Assembly: GCA_043802345.1 (NCBI GenBank)
Contig: JAZDLC010000137.1
Coordinates: forward strand, 1-8,872
DNA: 8,872 nucleotides
From: JAZDLC01 sp043802345
Lineage (GTDB): Bacteria > Planctomycetota > B15-G4 > JADJEK01
Reading direction: 5' to 3'
Below are positions 1 to 6,800 of the stretch, in pieces (positions within the stretch are counted from its first letter, which is position 1; the number at the start of each line of letters is the position of its first letter). Position numbers and translations under genes: made by a program. The notes beneath the pieces are model-generated. The model was given only the letters and a program-made list of their open reading frames with translations, did no database searches and was not told the origin of the DNA.

Positions 1-2103
1 CTGGTGCTGATCACCTTTCAGCTGGCCACTGACTTCATGCTCTACACTTCGATCCTGAGCCTCCGGGATTTCGTCCTGGAACGGCGGCATGCGGCCGCCG
101 AGCTGGTCCGGTGCACCGGCCCCCTCTTCTCCTCCCTGCTCGGCCAGCGCAGGCCCGCCCAGGCTCTTGCCACCAGCACGAGCACCCTGAACCCGGGCGC
201 GACGAGCCGCAAGAGGGCGGTCGTGGAGCCGGAAATCGGCATCACCGACGAGGAGGTGGAGGGATTCGATCCTCCGGAGGGGACATTCGAAACCGAGGAA
301 GACCGGCCAAAGGTGAACCGGAGCCGCAGGGACAAGCATGAGGACGATCTGGCGGAGATCGCCGCGGATGATTCGGAGGAGGAGGACTTCGGGATCGGAG
401 CTGACCTGGGGTCAGACTCGGAAGACCAGGAGGAGATGGAAGGGCCGCTCACCCGCGAGCCCGCGATTCTCGAGCATGATCCGGAGTCGGAGGTGATTCC
501 AGATCCCGAGCTGATCGGAACCAGGTCTGGCAAGGGACGGGTCCAGGCCACGATCAGATTCGAGCCGCCTGCCACGCGACCTCAGAGGGACGCCAGCTTC
601 GATGATGGGCATACTGAGATCGAGGCTCCTGAACAGCCCGAGCACGCGGAGTATGTGTTTCCATCGCTGGACCTCCTGGAGCATCCGGTGCCGGTCTCCG
701 CCACCGAGTTCCAGAAGATGGTTGAAGGGAACATCGAGGTGCTGGAATCGTCCCTGGCTTCCTACAAGGTGGAGGCCGAAGTGGAGGAGATCCAGAAGGG
801 GCCGGTGATCACCATGTTCGAAATGAACGTGGCGCCGGGGACCCGTGTGGACCGGATCAGGGCTCTGGAAGACGACCTTGCGATTCGGATGAAGGCGCCG
901 TCCGTGAGGATTGTCGCGCCGATCCCCGGCAAGTCGACGATCGGCATCGAGGTGCCGAACCGGATCCGCGAGACGGTCCGCATGCGGGAACTGCTCACTT
1001 CTCCCGACTACGAGTCGCAGAACTTCGCCGTGCCGGTCTTCATTGGAAAGGACGCCGCGGGGAGGGTTCTGATCGAGGATCTGGCGAAGATGCCGCATCT
1101 TCTGGTGGCGGGCGCGACCGGCGCCGGCAAGTCGGTTTGCCTCAACACGATCATCATGTCGATCCTGTTCACCCGCACTCCCGACCAGGTCAAGATGATC
1201 TTGATCGATCCGATGATGGTGGAACTCTCCTCCTTCGAGTCGATTCCACATCTGATGTGTCCCGTGGTCAGGGACATGAACCGGGCGGCGCAGATTCTCG
1301 AGTGGGCCACCGTCAAGATGGACGAGCGGTACAACCTGCTGGCCGAGGCCGGGGCCCGAAACATCTTCTCCTACAACAAGATGCCGGAGGAGGAGAAGCG
1401 GCGCAAGCTGAACGTCGACGCGGATGACGACAAGTTCGAGCCGCGGATGCCGTTCATCATGATCATCGTCGACGAGCTCGCCGACCTGATGATGGTCTCC
1501 GCCAAGGACGTGGAGAACTACATCACGCGACTGGCGCAGAAGTCGCGAGCCGTGGGTATCCATATCGTGCTGGCCACGCAACGGCCATCCACGAACGTGA
1601 TCACCGGCCTGATCAAGGCCAATCTGCCGACCCGGATCTCATTCCAGGTCGCCTCGAAGATCGACTCCCGAGTGGTCCTGGATCAGAACGGCGCCGAGAA
1701 ACTGCTGGGGTTCGGCGACATGCTCTACATGCCGCCCCGGACCTCGACCGTCATCCGGGCCCAGGGGGCCTACGTGTCGGACGAGGAGATCAAGAGCGTG
1801 GTCGAGTCGGTCCGCACGATCCAGCCCAAGTACGCCCGGGAACTGACCCAGCGAAACGTGAAGCTGGAGGTGAATCCACAGGAGGTGGACTCGCTCTACT
1901 ACGAGGCCACGCGCTTCATCTGCGAGACCCGCCGGGGGTCCGCCTCGCTGCTTCAGAGAAAGTTCGCCATCGGCTACACCAGGGCCTCCCGGCTGATCGA
2001 CTTGATGGCCGCGGACGGTATCCTTGGAGAGTATCGGAATGCTCAGGCCCGGGAGGTCCTGGTCACTCCGGAGGAGTTCGATGCCCGGCAGGAGGCCGAC
2101 TGA
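1..2103 (+). CDS. ftsK: FtsK/SpoIIIE DNA translocase, 5'-truncated by window edge
   Basis: This is an ATP-driven double-stranded DNA pump that clears and aligns chromosome termini at the division site, anchored in the inner membrane. The frame is open to base 1 (700 codons here, numbered from base 1) and begins inside a hydrophobic stretch (LVLITFQLATDFMLYTSIL), the last helix of the FtsK membrane domain, so the true start lies upstream. An acidic, low-complexity linker follows to about residue 215. The alpha domain spans about 218-335 (SLDLLEHPVPVS, APSVRI, PIPGKSTIGIEVPN). The RecA-like motor has Walker A GATGAGKS at 371-378, Walker B IIVDELADLM with D491/E492, and the signatures LATQRPS, NLPTRISFQVASKIDSR and GDMLYMPP. 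The gamma winged helix is about 630-690 (LLQRKFAIGYTRASRLID). The usual DPK motif reads DPMMVEL (Met at 405). It probably forms an operon with the next gene. The family call is secure; the missing N-terminus cannot be judged. Confidence 0.96.
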   Translation: MVLITFQLATDFMLYTSILSLRDFVLERRHAAAELVRCTGPLFSSLLGQRRPAQALATSTSTLNPGATSRKRAVVEPEIGITDEEVEGFDPPEGTFETEEDRPKVNRSRRDKHEDDLAEIAADDSEEEDFGIGADLGSDSEDQEEMEGPLTREPAILEHDPESEVIPDPELIGTRSGKGRVQATIRFEPPATRPQRDASFDDGHTEIEAPEQPEHAEYVFPSLDLLEHPVPVSATEFQKMVEGNIEVLESSLASYKVEAEVEEIQKGPVITMFEMNVAPGTRVDRIRALEDDLAIRMKAPSVRIVAPIPGKSTIGIEVPNRIRETVRMRELLTSPDYESQNFAVPVFIGKDAAGRVLIEDLAKMPHLLVAGATGAGKSVCLNTIIMSILFTRTPDQVKMILIDPMMVELSSFESIPHLMCPVVRDMNRAAQILEWATVKMDERYNLLAEAGARNIFSYNKMPEEEKRRKLNVDADDDKFEPRMPFIMIIVDELADLMMVSAKDVENYITRLAQKSRAVGIHIVLATQRPSTNVITGLIKANLPTRISFQVASKIDSRVVLDQNGAEKLLGFGDMLYMPPRTSTVIRAQGAYVSDEEIKSVVESVRTIQPKYARELTQRNVKLEVNPQEVDSLYYEATRFICETRRGSASLLQRKFAIGYTRASRLIDLMAADGILGEYRNAQAREVLVTPEEFDARQEAD

Positions 2104-2125
2104 CCGGGGTGTGTGCGATGATTCT

Positions 2126-2130
2126 GGAGG
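2126..2130 (+). promoter_or_regulatory. Ribosome binding site fixing the start of the motor-less FtsK-like gene
   Basis: A GGAGG lies seven bases before the ATG at 2138. The same frame is open further upstream, to a possible start at 2024 inside the ftsK coding region, but that extension has no comparable site and would put a basic, non-hydrophobic stretch before the membrane segments. The site therefore supports 2138 as the real start and leaves a 34-base gap after the ftsK stop. Confidence 0.75.
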
Positions 2131-2137
2131 ATTGATC

Positions 2138-3634
2138 ATGTTTCCCACCATCTGCCAGTCGGGAGCGGACTCCAGTTGGATTGGACCCGTGCCGACGCTG
2201 ATCGCTGCCCTGCTCGTGCTTTTCTGGGCCGGGATGTTGCTTCTGAAGCAGCCTGTGAGGCGTCTCTCCTACCGGATGGCTGGAGTTCTCTTCCTGGTCA
2301 TCAGCCTCTCCATGTGGTTCGGATTCAACGGAGAGGGCGGACGGCTGGGAGAGTACGTGGTCCGCGGGGTGGAGCAGATCGGGGCCTCCGGCGTGGTGCT
2401 GATCTTCCTGGTCCTGGCGGCGGTGGTTTCAGCACCGCTGGCGACCGACTGGCTGTTCGTGCCGTTGGTCATGCGTGCTCGCTCGGCTCAGGGACTGGCC
2501 GCCGAACCGATGGTGGGGACTGTCGGCCGGTATCAGGTGCGCGGCGGCTTCGCGCACGACGAGGCGGATCCCGCGGCCCTGGCGGTCGCGGAGGCCAGCA
2601 TGGAGTCGCTTCCCGTGGCCGCTCCCGTTTCCCCGGAAAGGGAAGATTTCAGAGCAGCGCCCAAAGTAGAGGTCGTTCCGGAGCGGCGGGCGGAGTCGGA
2701 GCAGTTTGAGGATTCCTGGCCTGATGATCAGCGGGGATTCGGGCGGGCGCCGGAAGCGTATGAGGAGGAAGAGGCCGCGGCGGAGGTCAAAGCAGCCGCT
2801 CCAGAGCCGGAGTGGGCGGGGGAGAGCCGGGAGGAGGAGCCGGACGAGATGGATGAGCCGGCTGAGGATGGCGAACCGGTTGACGACTACGAACTGGCTG
2901 AGGAGCAAGAACCGGCCGTAGTGGATGATCCGGGGGATGCGCAGGAAGATGTGCCCTGGTATGCGCGGCGTCGCAGTCGGGTCGCCGCAGTAGGCGTGCA
3001 GGAGGCTGAATCTGAGGTCGAGGAGGAACCGGAGGCCGGGGAGACGCTGGATTACGACGAGGAACCAGAGTCCGAGGAGGTACCGGAAGCCCAGGAGGCA
3101 CTGGCATTCGACGAGGAGCCGGAGGCCGAGGAGGAGCCGGAGGCCGAGGAGGAGCCGGAAGCCGAGGAGGAGCCGGAGGCCGAGGAGGCACCGGAAGCCG
3201 AGGAGGCACCGGCATTCGACGAGGAGCCGGAGACCCAGGAGATCCTGGAGCACGAGGCGGAACCGGTCGTGGAAGTAGAGCCGGAGGATGAGGATGAGTT
3301 GCCGGTGGAGGAGGTTTCCGCCGAATCAGACAGGGGCGGGGTTTCTGCAGAGGCGGCAGAGCCGGGGCTGGACGAGCCTGGCATGGAGGAGGATGTCTCC
3401 CACCTCTCGGCGGAGGATCAACTCTACGTGCGCGCTGGTGACCTGGTCGTGTCGGCCCAGAAGGCGTCGATCTCCTTCCTCCAGCGATCTCTGCGGATCG
3501 GGTACTTCCAGGCGGCGAAGCTCTTGGATCGCCTCGAAAAGGCCAGGGTGATCGGGGCTTACACGGGAGCCGTCAATCGCGAGGTGCTGATGGAGGACGG
3601 CGACTGGAGGCGCTGCAAGTCGCACCTCGGCTGA
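2138..3634 (+). CDS. Motor-less FtsK-like membrane protein with C-terminal gamma domain
   Basis: The product is 498 residues from the ATG with a good Shine-Dalgarno. Hydrophobic segments at about 17-36, 47-63 and 83-111 resemble the later part of the FtsK four-helix membrane domain: GGRLGEYVVRG and LATDWLFVPLV parallel LATDFMLYTSI in the adjacent FtsK. Residues about 115-422 are a Glu/Pro/Ala-rich, very acidic linker, presumably disordered and cytoplasmic, with a six-residue tandem repeat. Residues about 423-492 form a winged helix like FtsK gamma (FLQRSLRIGYFQAAKLLD, then REVL). By hand it aligns without gaps to the neighbour's gamma domain, 21 of 59 positions identical. There is no alpha domain, Walker A or Walker B, so it cannot pump DNA itself. 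Its place in the ftsK operon suggests a role at the same complex, for example as a membrane-tethered DNA or XerD contact, or as a subunit partner. That role is inference; the domain reading is fairly strong. Confidence 0.85.
   Translation: MFPTICQSGADSSWIGPVPTLIAALLVLFWAGMLLLKQPVRRLSYRMAGVLFLVISLSMWFGFNGEGGRLGEYVVRGVEQIGASGVVLIFLVLAAVVSAPLATDWLFVPLVMRARSAQGLAAEPMVGTVGRYQVRGGFAHDEADPAALAVAEASMESLPVAAPVSPEREDFRAAPKVEVVPERRAESEQFEDSWPDDQRGFGRAPEAYEEEEAAAEVKAAAPEPEWAGESREEEPDEMDEPAEDGEPVDDYELAEEQEPAVVDDPGDAQEDVPWYARRRSRVAAVGVQEAESEVEEEPEAGETLDYDEEPESEEVPEAQEALAFDEEPEAEEEPEAEEEPEAEEEPEAEEAPEAEEAPAFDEEPETQEILEHEAEPVVEVEPEDEDELPVEEVSAESDRGGVSAEAAEPGLDEPGMEEDVSHLSAEDQLYVRAGDLVVSAQKASISFLQRSLRIGYFQAAKLLDRLEKARVIGAYTGAVNREVLMEDGDWRRCKSHLG
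3110..3235 (+). repeat. 18-bp in-frame tandem repeat in the acidic linker
   Basis: Seven consecutive 18-base units, roughly GAGGAGGAGCCGGAGGCC, encode DEEPEA, EEEPEA (three times), EEAPEA, EEAPAF and DEEPET. Because the unit is a multiple of three, copy number can change without breaking the frame. An upstream segment (EALAFDEEPE) echoes the end of the array (EAPAFDEEPE), suggesting an older, larger duplication. Confidence 0.85.
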
Positions 3635-3932
3635 CGGATTATCCAATCACTTGACTCCCTCCCGCCATTCGGGATAAGGTGGCACCAGTCGAATCGGGCC
3701 ATCGAGGCAGAAGGAGCCTGAGTCGGCACCGCTGAATTTGGGGTGCGTGTCTCGGGTTGCCTGCTCTTGGGTGTCGGAGTCGAGCGCTTTTGGCGCTCTC
3801 ATCGGTCCTTCCCAGCCCATGCATGATGGCCGCGCCCGGTTCTTTGCGCCCGCTGTGGCTGCGAGCGGAGGGGCGAAGATCCTGGCCGGTTCGGCCCATG
3901 AACCTCGTGTATGGCGCAACTGGGTGTACGAA
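3635..3932 (+). other. Gap or long leader before the glycosyltransferase gene
   Basis: About 298 bases lie between the stop of the motor-less FtsK-like gene and the chosen glycosyltransferase start. The glycosyltransferase frame stays open back to 3678, with a possible TTG at 3738 and ATG at 3822, but the predicted residues there show no protein-like pattern and no ribosome binding site is suitably placed. An AAGGAG at 3711-3716 has no ATG, GTG or TTG within normal distance. A promoter-like sequence sits at the left end. Confidence 0.4.
3651..3678 (+). promoter_or_regulatory. Possible sigma-70-type promoter for the glycosyltransferase gene
   Basis: TTGACT (5 of 6 to the -35 consensus) is followed after 16 bases by GATAAG (4 of 6 to the -10 consensus), just after the stop of the preceding gene. 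If used, it would give a leader of about 250 bases to the ATG at 3933, or a shorter one if translation begins at 3738 or 3822. Such matches arise by chance fairly often. Confidence 0.3.
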
Positions 3933-4700
3933 ATGTCGAAGATCCATGAGACCCGTGCGGCATTGGAAAGGGGGGTTGCAGTCTCGGTTGTCCTGCATTC
4001 CCGTAATCCCGGTGCCTGGCTCGCTGACACAGTCCGGCGGACGATCGCGACCCTCGAGGCGCTCGCGCCTTCCTTTGAGGTGATCGTCTGTGACGATGCC
4101 AGCACCGATGCCTCTGAGGAGATCCTGAGCAGGCTCTCGGCCACCGAGCCGAGACTGATCGTGCGCCACCGGAACCACCCCGGAGGCCGACACCTCGCAC
4201 TGCGGGAGGGGCTTTCCCTGGTCCGGGGCACCGTGGTGGTCACCATGGAGGCCGACGGGCGGATCTCGCCGGAACAGATTCCGGCGCTCCTTCTTGGAAT
4301 CAAGACCGGGCATGACATTGTCTCGGGCCGTCGGGTTCGGCGGCAAGTTGCGTTGCTGACGAGGCTCCGCTCGCTCGGAGCCCGGATGGTCCTCAGCTTC
4401 GCCAGCGGTCTTCCTGGCAGGGACTGGGGCTGCTCATTCCGCGCCTATCGCAGGCATGCCGTGTCGGCCTTGCTCAGGTGCCCGGAGCTGACCTTCATGC
4501 TTCCGGATCTGCTCGATCTTCAGGGTTTCAAGTCGGCCCGGGTTCCTGTCTCGGAGCGTCCGGTTCAAGGATCCTGGCGGTACGGGCACCGCTTCCGCTC
4601 CGCTCTGCTCAGCATCGCCCTGCTCCGCACCATCGCCAGGCTGAGAGTGTCCGGGAGTCGCGTCAAGGGCCTGAGCGCCGGCGGTCCGGGCGAGAGCTGA
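3933..4700 (+). CDS. Family 2 glycosyltransferase (dolichol-phosphate-mannose-synthase-like)
   Basis: The product is 255 residues from ATG 3933. The GT-A fold starts at about residue 15 (VAVSVVLHSRNPG). It continues with FEVIVCDDASTD at 48-59 (nucleotide-binding Asp pair), a variant of the usual GGxxxARNxG region (HPGGRHLALREGL, 82-93), and VVVTMEADGRISPEQ at 101-115. There the metal-binding DxD reads EAD, and later DWGCSFRAY (164-172) matches the conserved D-G-FR block. Such enzymes move a sugar from a nucleotide donor to a lipid or other acceptor at the cytoplasmic face of the membrane; donor and acceptor cannot be told here. No transmembrane helix is obvious, and the C-terminal tail is basic. 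The start is uncertain: the frame is open to 3678, but the domain begins right after 3933. The relation to the ftsK pair upstream is unclear. Confidence 0.85.
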   Translation: MSKIHETRAALERGVAVSVVLHSRNPGAWLADTVRRTIATLEALAPSFEVIVCDDASTDASEEILSRLSATEPRLIVRHRNHPGGRHLALREGLSLVRGTVVVTMEADGRISPEQIPALLLGIKTGHDIVSGRRVRRQVALLTRLRSLGARMVLSFASGLPGRDWGCSFRAYRRHAVSALLRCPELTFMLPDLLDLQGFKSARVPVSERPVQGSWRYGHRFRSALLSIALLRTIARLRVSGSRVKGLSAGGPGES

Positions 4701-4774
4701 CTCGCGGTCTGGCTTGCTCGCGATGATTGCCGTGTCTCTTGGCGGCGGCGCGAATCGCGTGGGTTCTTTCTGAC

Positions 4775-4801
4775 CACGAAGGACACGAAGAGAACGAAGG
4801 A
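4775..4801. repeat. Three-copy 9-bp tandem repeat (CACGAAGGA type)
   Basis: CACGAAGGA, CACGAAGAG and AACGAAGGA follow one another directly, with a decayed continuation (CGAGGC). The motif resembles ACGAAG-type repeats that I recall from spacers of various high-GC environmental bacteria. That likeness is from memory only. Confidence 0.6.
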
Positions 4802-4835
4802 CGAGGCCAGAGGGGGAGAGGTCGGACATCGATCC

Positions 4836-4905
4836 CGTACTCGTACTCGTACGCGATGGTCCCGTCCCGATCACCGTTGACGTGCATCATTCGAGTACGA
4901 GTACG
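4836..4905. repeat. Perfect 14-bp inverted repeat with 42-bp loop
   Basis: CGTACTCGTACTCG at 4836-4849 is the exact reverse complement of CGAGTACGAGTACG at 4892-4905. The arms themselves have a six-base period (CGTACT), and the left arm is followed by another CGTAC-like step overlapping its end. In RNA from either strand it could form a stem. There is no T-tract after either arm, so termination is doubtful. It may be a REP-like or miniature mobile repeat. Confidence 0.75.
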
Positions 4906-5031
4906 AAAAGCGCAATGGACGACCCCGACCCCGATTCTCACGCACGGGGGCGCGAGAAAAGAAGAGCGACCCTCATCCTCCAACGGAGGATACGGGCCGC
5001 CCAGGATGTTGGAGCCATCACCTTGGGGGGG

Positions 5032-6426
5032 CTAGTTGATGACCATCTCAACACCATTTGTGTTGCACCAGCCGTTCGCCGCGCCGGCATCATCCACGAA
5101 CGCCTGTGTCATCAGCGAACCGGAGCCGGCCGCCGACGGGATCAGGATATCCATCGTGAAACTGCCGTTGCCGGCGCCGACCCCTGACAGGGGGAGCGGA
5201 CCGACGGGAGAGCCAATCATCGGGAAGACGCTCAGCACGCAGCCGGAACGCATCGAGAGGGACGACCGCGCCAGGCCCAGGAACACGAACGACGAGGCTC
5301 CGCCCAGGCCCGAACCGATGTTCAACGTGATGGTCGACCCGCCAGTGGCGCACCCGCCGATGGAGAGGCTCGGCACGAATCCGCCCGAGCCGGCGCAACC
5401 GGCATTGTAGGTCGGATTGCAGACCGAGACCGTGGGCAGGTTCGGGCGCCAGTACTGCAGCGTGCAGCGCATGCGGCGGACCTGCTCCTCGGTGAACTCG
5501 ACCATGCAGGTGTCGTCCGAGTAATCCATGTAGTTGTGGTACGGATCACTGGAGCTGCAGGAGCTGTGGCTGCCCGGGCAACCGTAGACCGGAGCGGACT
5601 CCCGATTCGTGTCGCAGATCCGGTCGCCGGTGGTGTAGCAGGAGGTCGTGCCGCACCCTCCGTCGAACGGATGCCACAGGCCGAGGTAATGACCGACCTC
5701 GTGGGTCGTCGTGCGCCCCTTGTTGTAGGGAGGGCCGATGGAGCCGTTGCGGCCGAACGAGGAGTACAGGATCACCACCCGGTCGCTGTTGTTGCCCACG
5801 ATTCCGCCCTGTGGCAGGTCGGGCACATACCCCAGATAGCCGCCCGCATTGTTCGTGTAGATGTTCAGGTAGCGGTTGGTGTCCCAGGCCAGGGTGTTGT
5901 AGTAGCTACCACCATCGTTGTACCAGGTGTCGTTCACGCTGTAGGTGATGCCGTTGGTCGGGTTGCCGGAAGGATCCTCCGTGGCCAGGTGGAAGCGGAT
6001 CATGCCGTCGAACCCGGCGGCGCCGAGGCTGCCGGCAAGGGCCCGGTAATCCTCGTTCAGAACGTCGATCTGGCTCCGGATCTTGGCCTCGGTCAGATGA
6101 CCGGTGCCGCTCGTCCGCTCGAGAACATGCACGACCACGGGAATGTCGTAGAGGAACGTCGGAGCGTACGCGGGGGCCGGGTTCGTGCTCCCGTAGGCGC
6201 AGTCGGAGGCACCCTTCTGGGCTGCGATCAGCGGGTCGAGGGGGGGCGTTTTGCAATGCAGGCCCGCGCTTTGAAACAGGCTCGAGTGGGTGTAGTCGTA
6301 CCAGGTGTAGAACTTCTGGCCCTGGACTTCGATCACCGGCGCGCCGGGAGGAGCTGCCTGGGCCAGCGCCTCCTTCTGGGCGAAGAACGCCGGGAGGAGC
6401 AGGAGTATCAGGGGAAGGGGCTTCAT
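5032..6426 (-). CDS. Secreted M43-family zinc metalloprotease (cytophagalysin/pappalysin-like)
   Basis: The product is 464 residues from the ATG at 6426-6424, preceded by AAGGAA eleven bases away. The open frame extends to 6609, but the extra 61 residues are not protein-like and would bury the signal peptide. Residues 1-23 form a Sec signal peptide (MKPLPLILLLLPAFF...ALAQA). The catalytic domain starts at about residue 90 (YDIPVVVHVLE, then IDVLNEDYRAL). The metzincin zinc site is HEVGHYLGLWH at 242-252 (ligands H242, H246, H252; catalytic E243), with a Met-turn at about 300 (HNYMDYSDDTCM) and paired cysteines around 258-321. A Gly/Ser-rich beta-like domain occupies about 348-464, recalling C-terminal domains of planctomycete secreted proteins. 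It should digest proteins outside the cytoplasm; its substrate is unknown. It is divergent from the kinase fusion gene, and the two share an upstream region. Confidence 0.93.
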   Translation of the reverse strand: MKPLPLILLLLPAFFAQKEALAQAAPPGAPVIEVQGQKFYTWYDYTHSSLFQSAGLHCKTPPLDPLIAAQKGASDCAYGSTNPAPAYAPTFLYDIPVVVHVLERTSGTGHLTEAKIRSQIDVLNEDYRALAGSLGAAGFDGMIRFHLATEDPSGNPTNGITYSVNDTWYNDGGSYYNTLAWDTNRYLNIYTNNAGGYLGYVPDLPQGGIVGNNSDRVVILYSSFGRNGSIGPPYNKGRTTTHEVGHYLGLWHPFDGGCGTTSCYTTGDRICDTNRESAPVYGCPGSHSSCSSSDPYHNYMDYSDDTCMVEFTEEQVRRMRCTLQYWRPNLPTVSVCNPTYNAGCAGSGGFVPSLSIGGCATGGSTITLNIGSGLGGASSFVFLGLARSSLSMRSGCVLSVFPMIGSPVGPLPLSGVGAGNGSFTMDILIPSAAGSGSLMTQAFVDDAGAANGWCNTNGVEMVIN

Positions 6427-6800
6427 GGGCTGGATGATTCCTTTTCTTCTTGGCAGCGAGCGAGGGGGTATCTTCGGGTCGCCGGGTCTCCTTTGTTCTA
6501 GCGGTGACCGGATGGGCGGATCGGCCACACGAGATTCCCTGCAAGAGACGAATGGAGGAAGATGTTCGACATGAGCGCTGGGCTGGGCTTTCTGTTGTGA
6601 ACGACTCAACAGGCCGGGTGGGGTCGGCCAGACAGGTATCCATACTATGCCCCAGAATCATTGCAATAATGTGTCGGAAATGTGTCGGGAGAGCGGTTTG
6701 TGGGTCGCGAAACGTCGGTCCACGACCCAAGACTGCGTCCTCTCCCAGCGGTGGAACCGGACCCGTCGTTGAGGCTGTCGGCCTGTTTGCGGGATGAACT
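6427..6800. other. Divergent upstream region between protease and regulator-kinase genes
   Basis: These 374 bases contain the start regions of both flanking genes. An open frame of 115 codons on the + strand (6450-6797) and the upstream extension of the protease frame both look non-coding. The AT-richer core around 6640-6690 includes the 11-bp direct repeat and is the likeliest place for promoters. I could not settle on convincing -35/-10 pairs for either gene. Confidence 0.5.
6669..6690 (+). promoter_or_regulatory. 11-bp tandem direct repeat, candidate OmpR-family operator
   Basis: ATGTGTCGGAA is followed immediately by ATGTGTCGGGA, ten of eleven bases identical, giving TGTCGG half-sites exactly one helical turn apart. 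OmpR/PhoB-type winged-helix regulators typically bind as dimers to such 11-bp-spaced direct repeats. The site lies about 110 bases before the regulator-kinase gene and about 240 bases before the protease ATG, so it could control either gene or both. Binding by the adjacent gene product is inference. Confidence 0.4.

Larger units (their letters stand above)
4701..5031. other. Non-coding stretch between convergent genes, with repeats
   Basis: These 331 bases separate the glycosyltransferase (+) and protease (-) stop codons. I see no convincing coding sequence on either strand. It contains a 9-bp tandem repeat and a 14-bp inverted repeat (listed separately). There is no hairpin with a T-tract that I would call an intrinsic terminator. 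In character it resembles an insertion site of short interspersed repeats rather than a regulatory region. Confidence 0.5.

Noticed and set aside
412..1581. 389-codon open frame on the - strand opposite ftsK
   Set aside because: It is His/Arg/Asp/Leu-rich antisense shadow of the FtsK motor, with no recognisable domain or start signal.
2429..3253. 274-codon - strand frame with Leu-Gly-Leu-Arg repeats
   Set aside because: The repeats are simply the antisense of the 18-bp acidic linker array; the + strand frame has the ribosome site, membrane helices and gamma domain.
3639..4346. Overlapping - strand frames (235 and 223 codons) covering the glycosyltransferase 5' half and its leader
   Set aside because: The glycosyltransferase motifs on the + strand explain the coding signal; the - strand products lack motifs.
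4836..4905. Inverted repeat considered as an intrinsic bidirectional terminator
   Set aside because: The 42-base loop is long and neither arm is followed by a T-tract; listed as a repeat instead.
5536..6501. 321-codon open frame on the + strand opposite the protease
   Set aside because: It is antisense to the M43 zinc site and signal peptide, and its product is a Val/Ala/Gly/Arg-rich low-complexity string without motifs.
6450..6797. 115-codon + strand frame ending just before the regulator-kinase gene
   Set aside because: It overlaps the protease start region, has no ribosome site, and its residues show no domain-like pattern.
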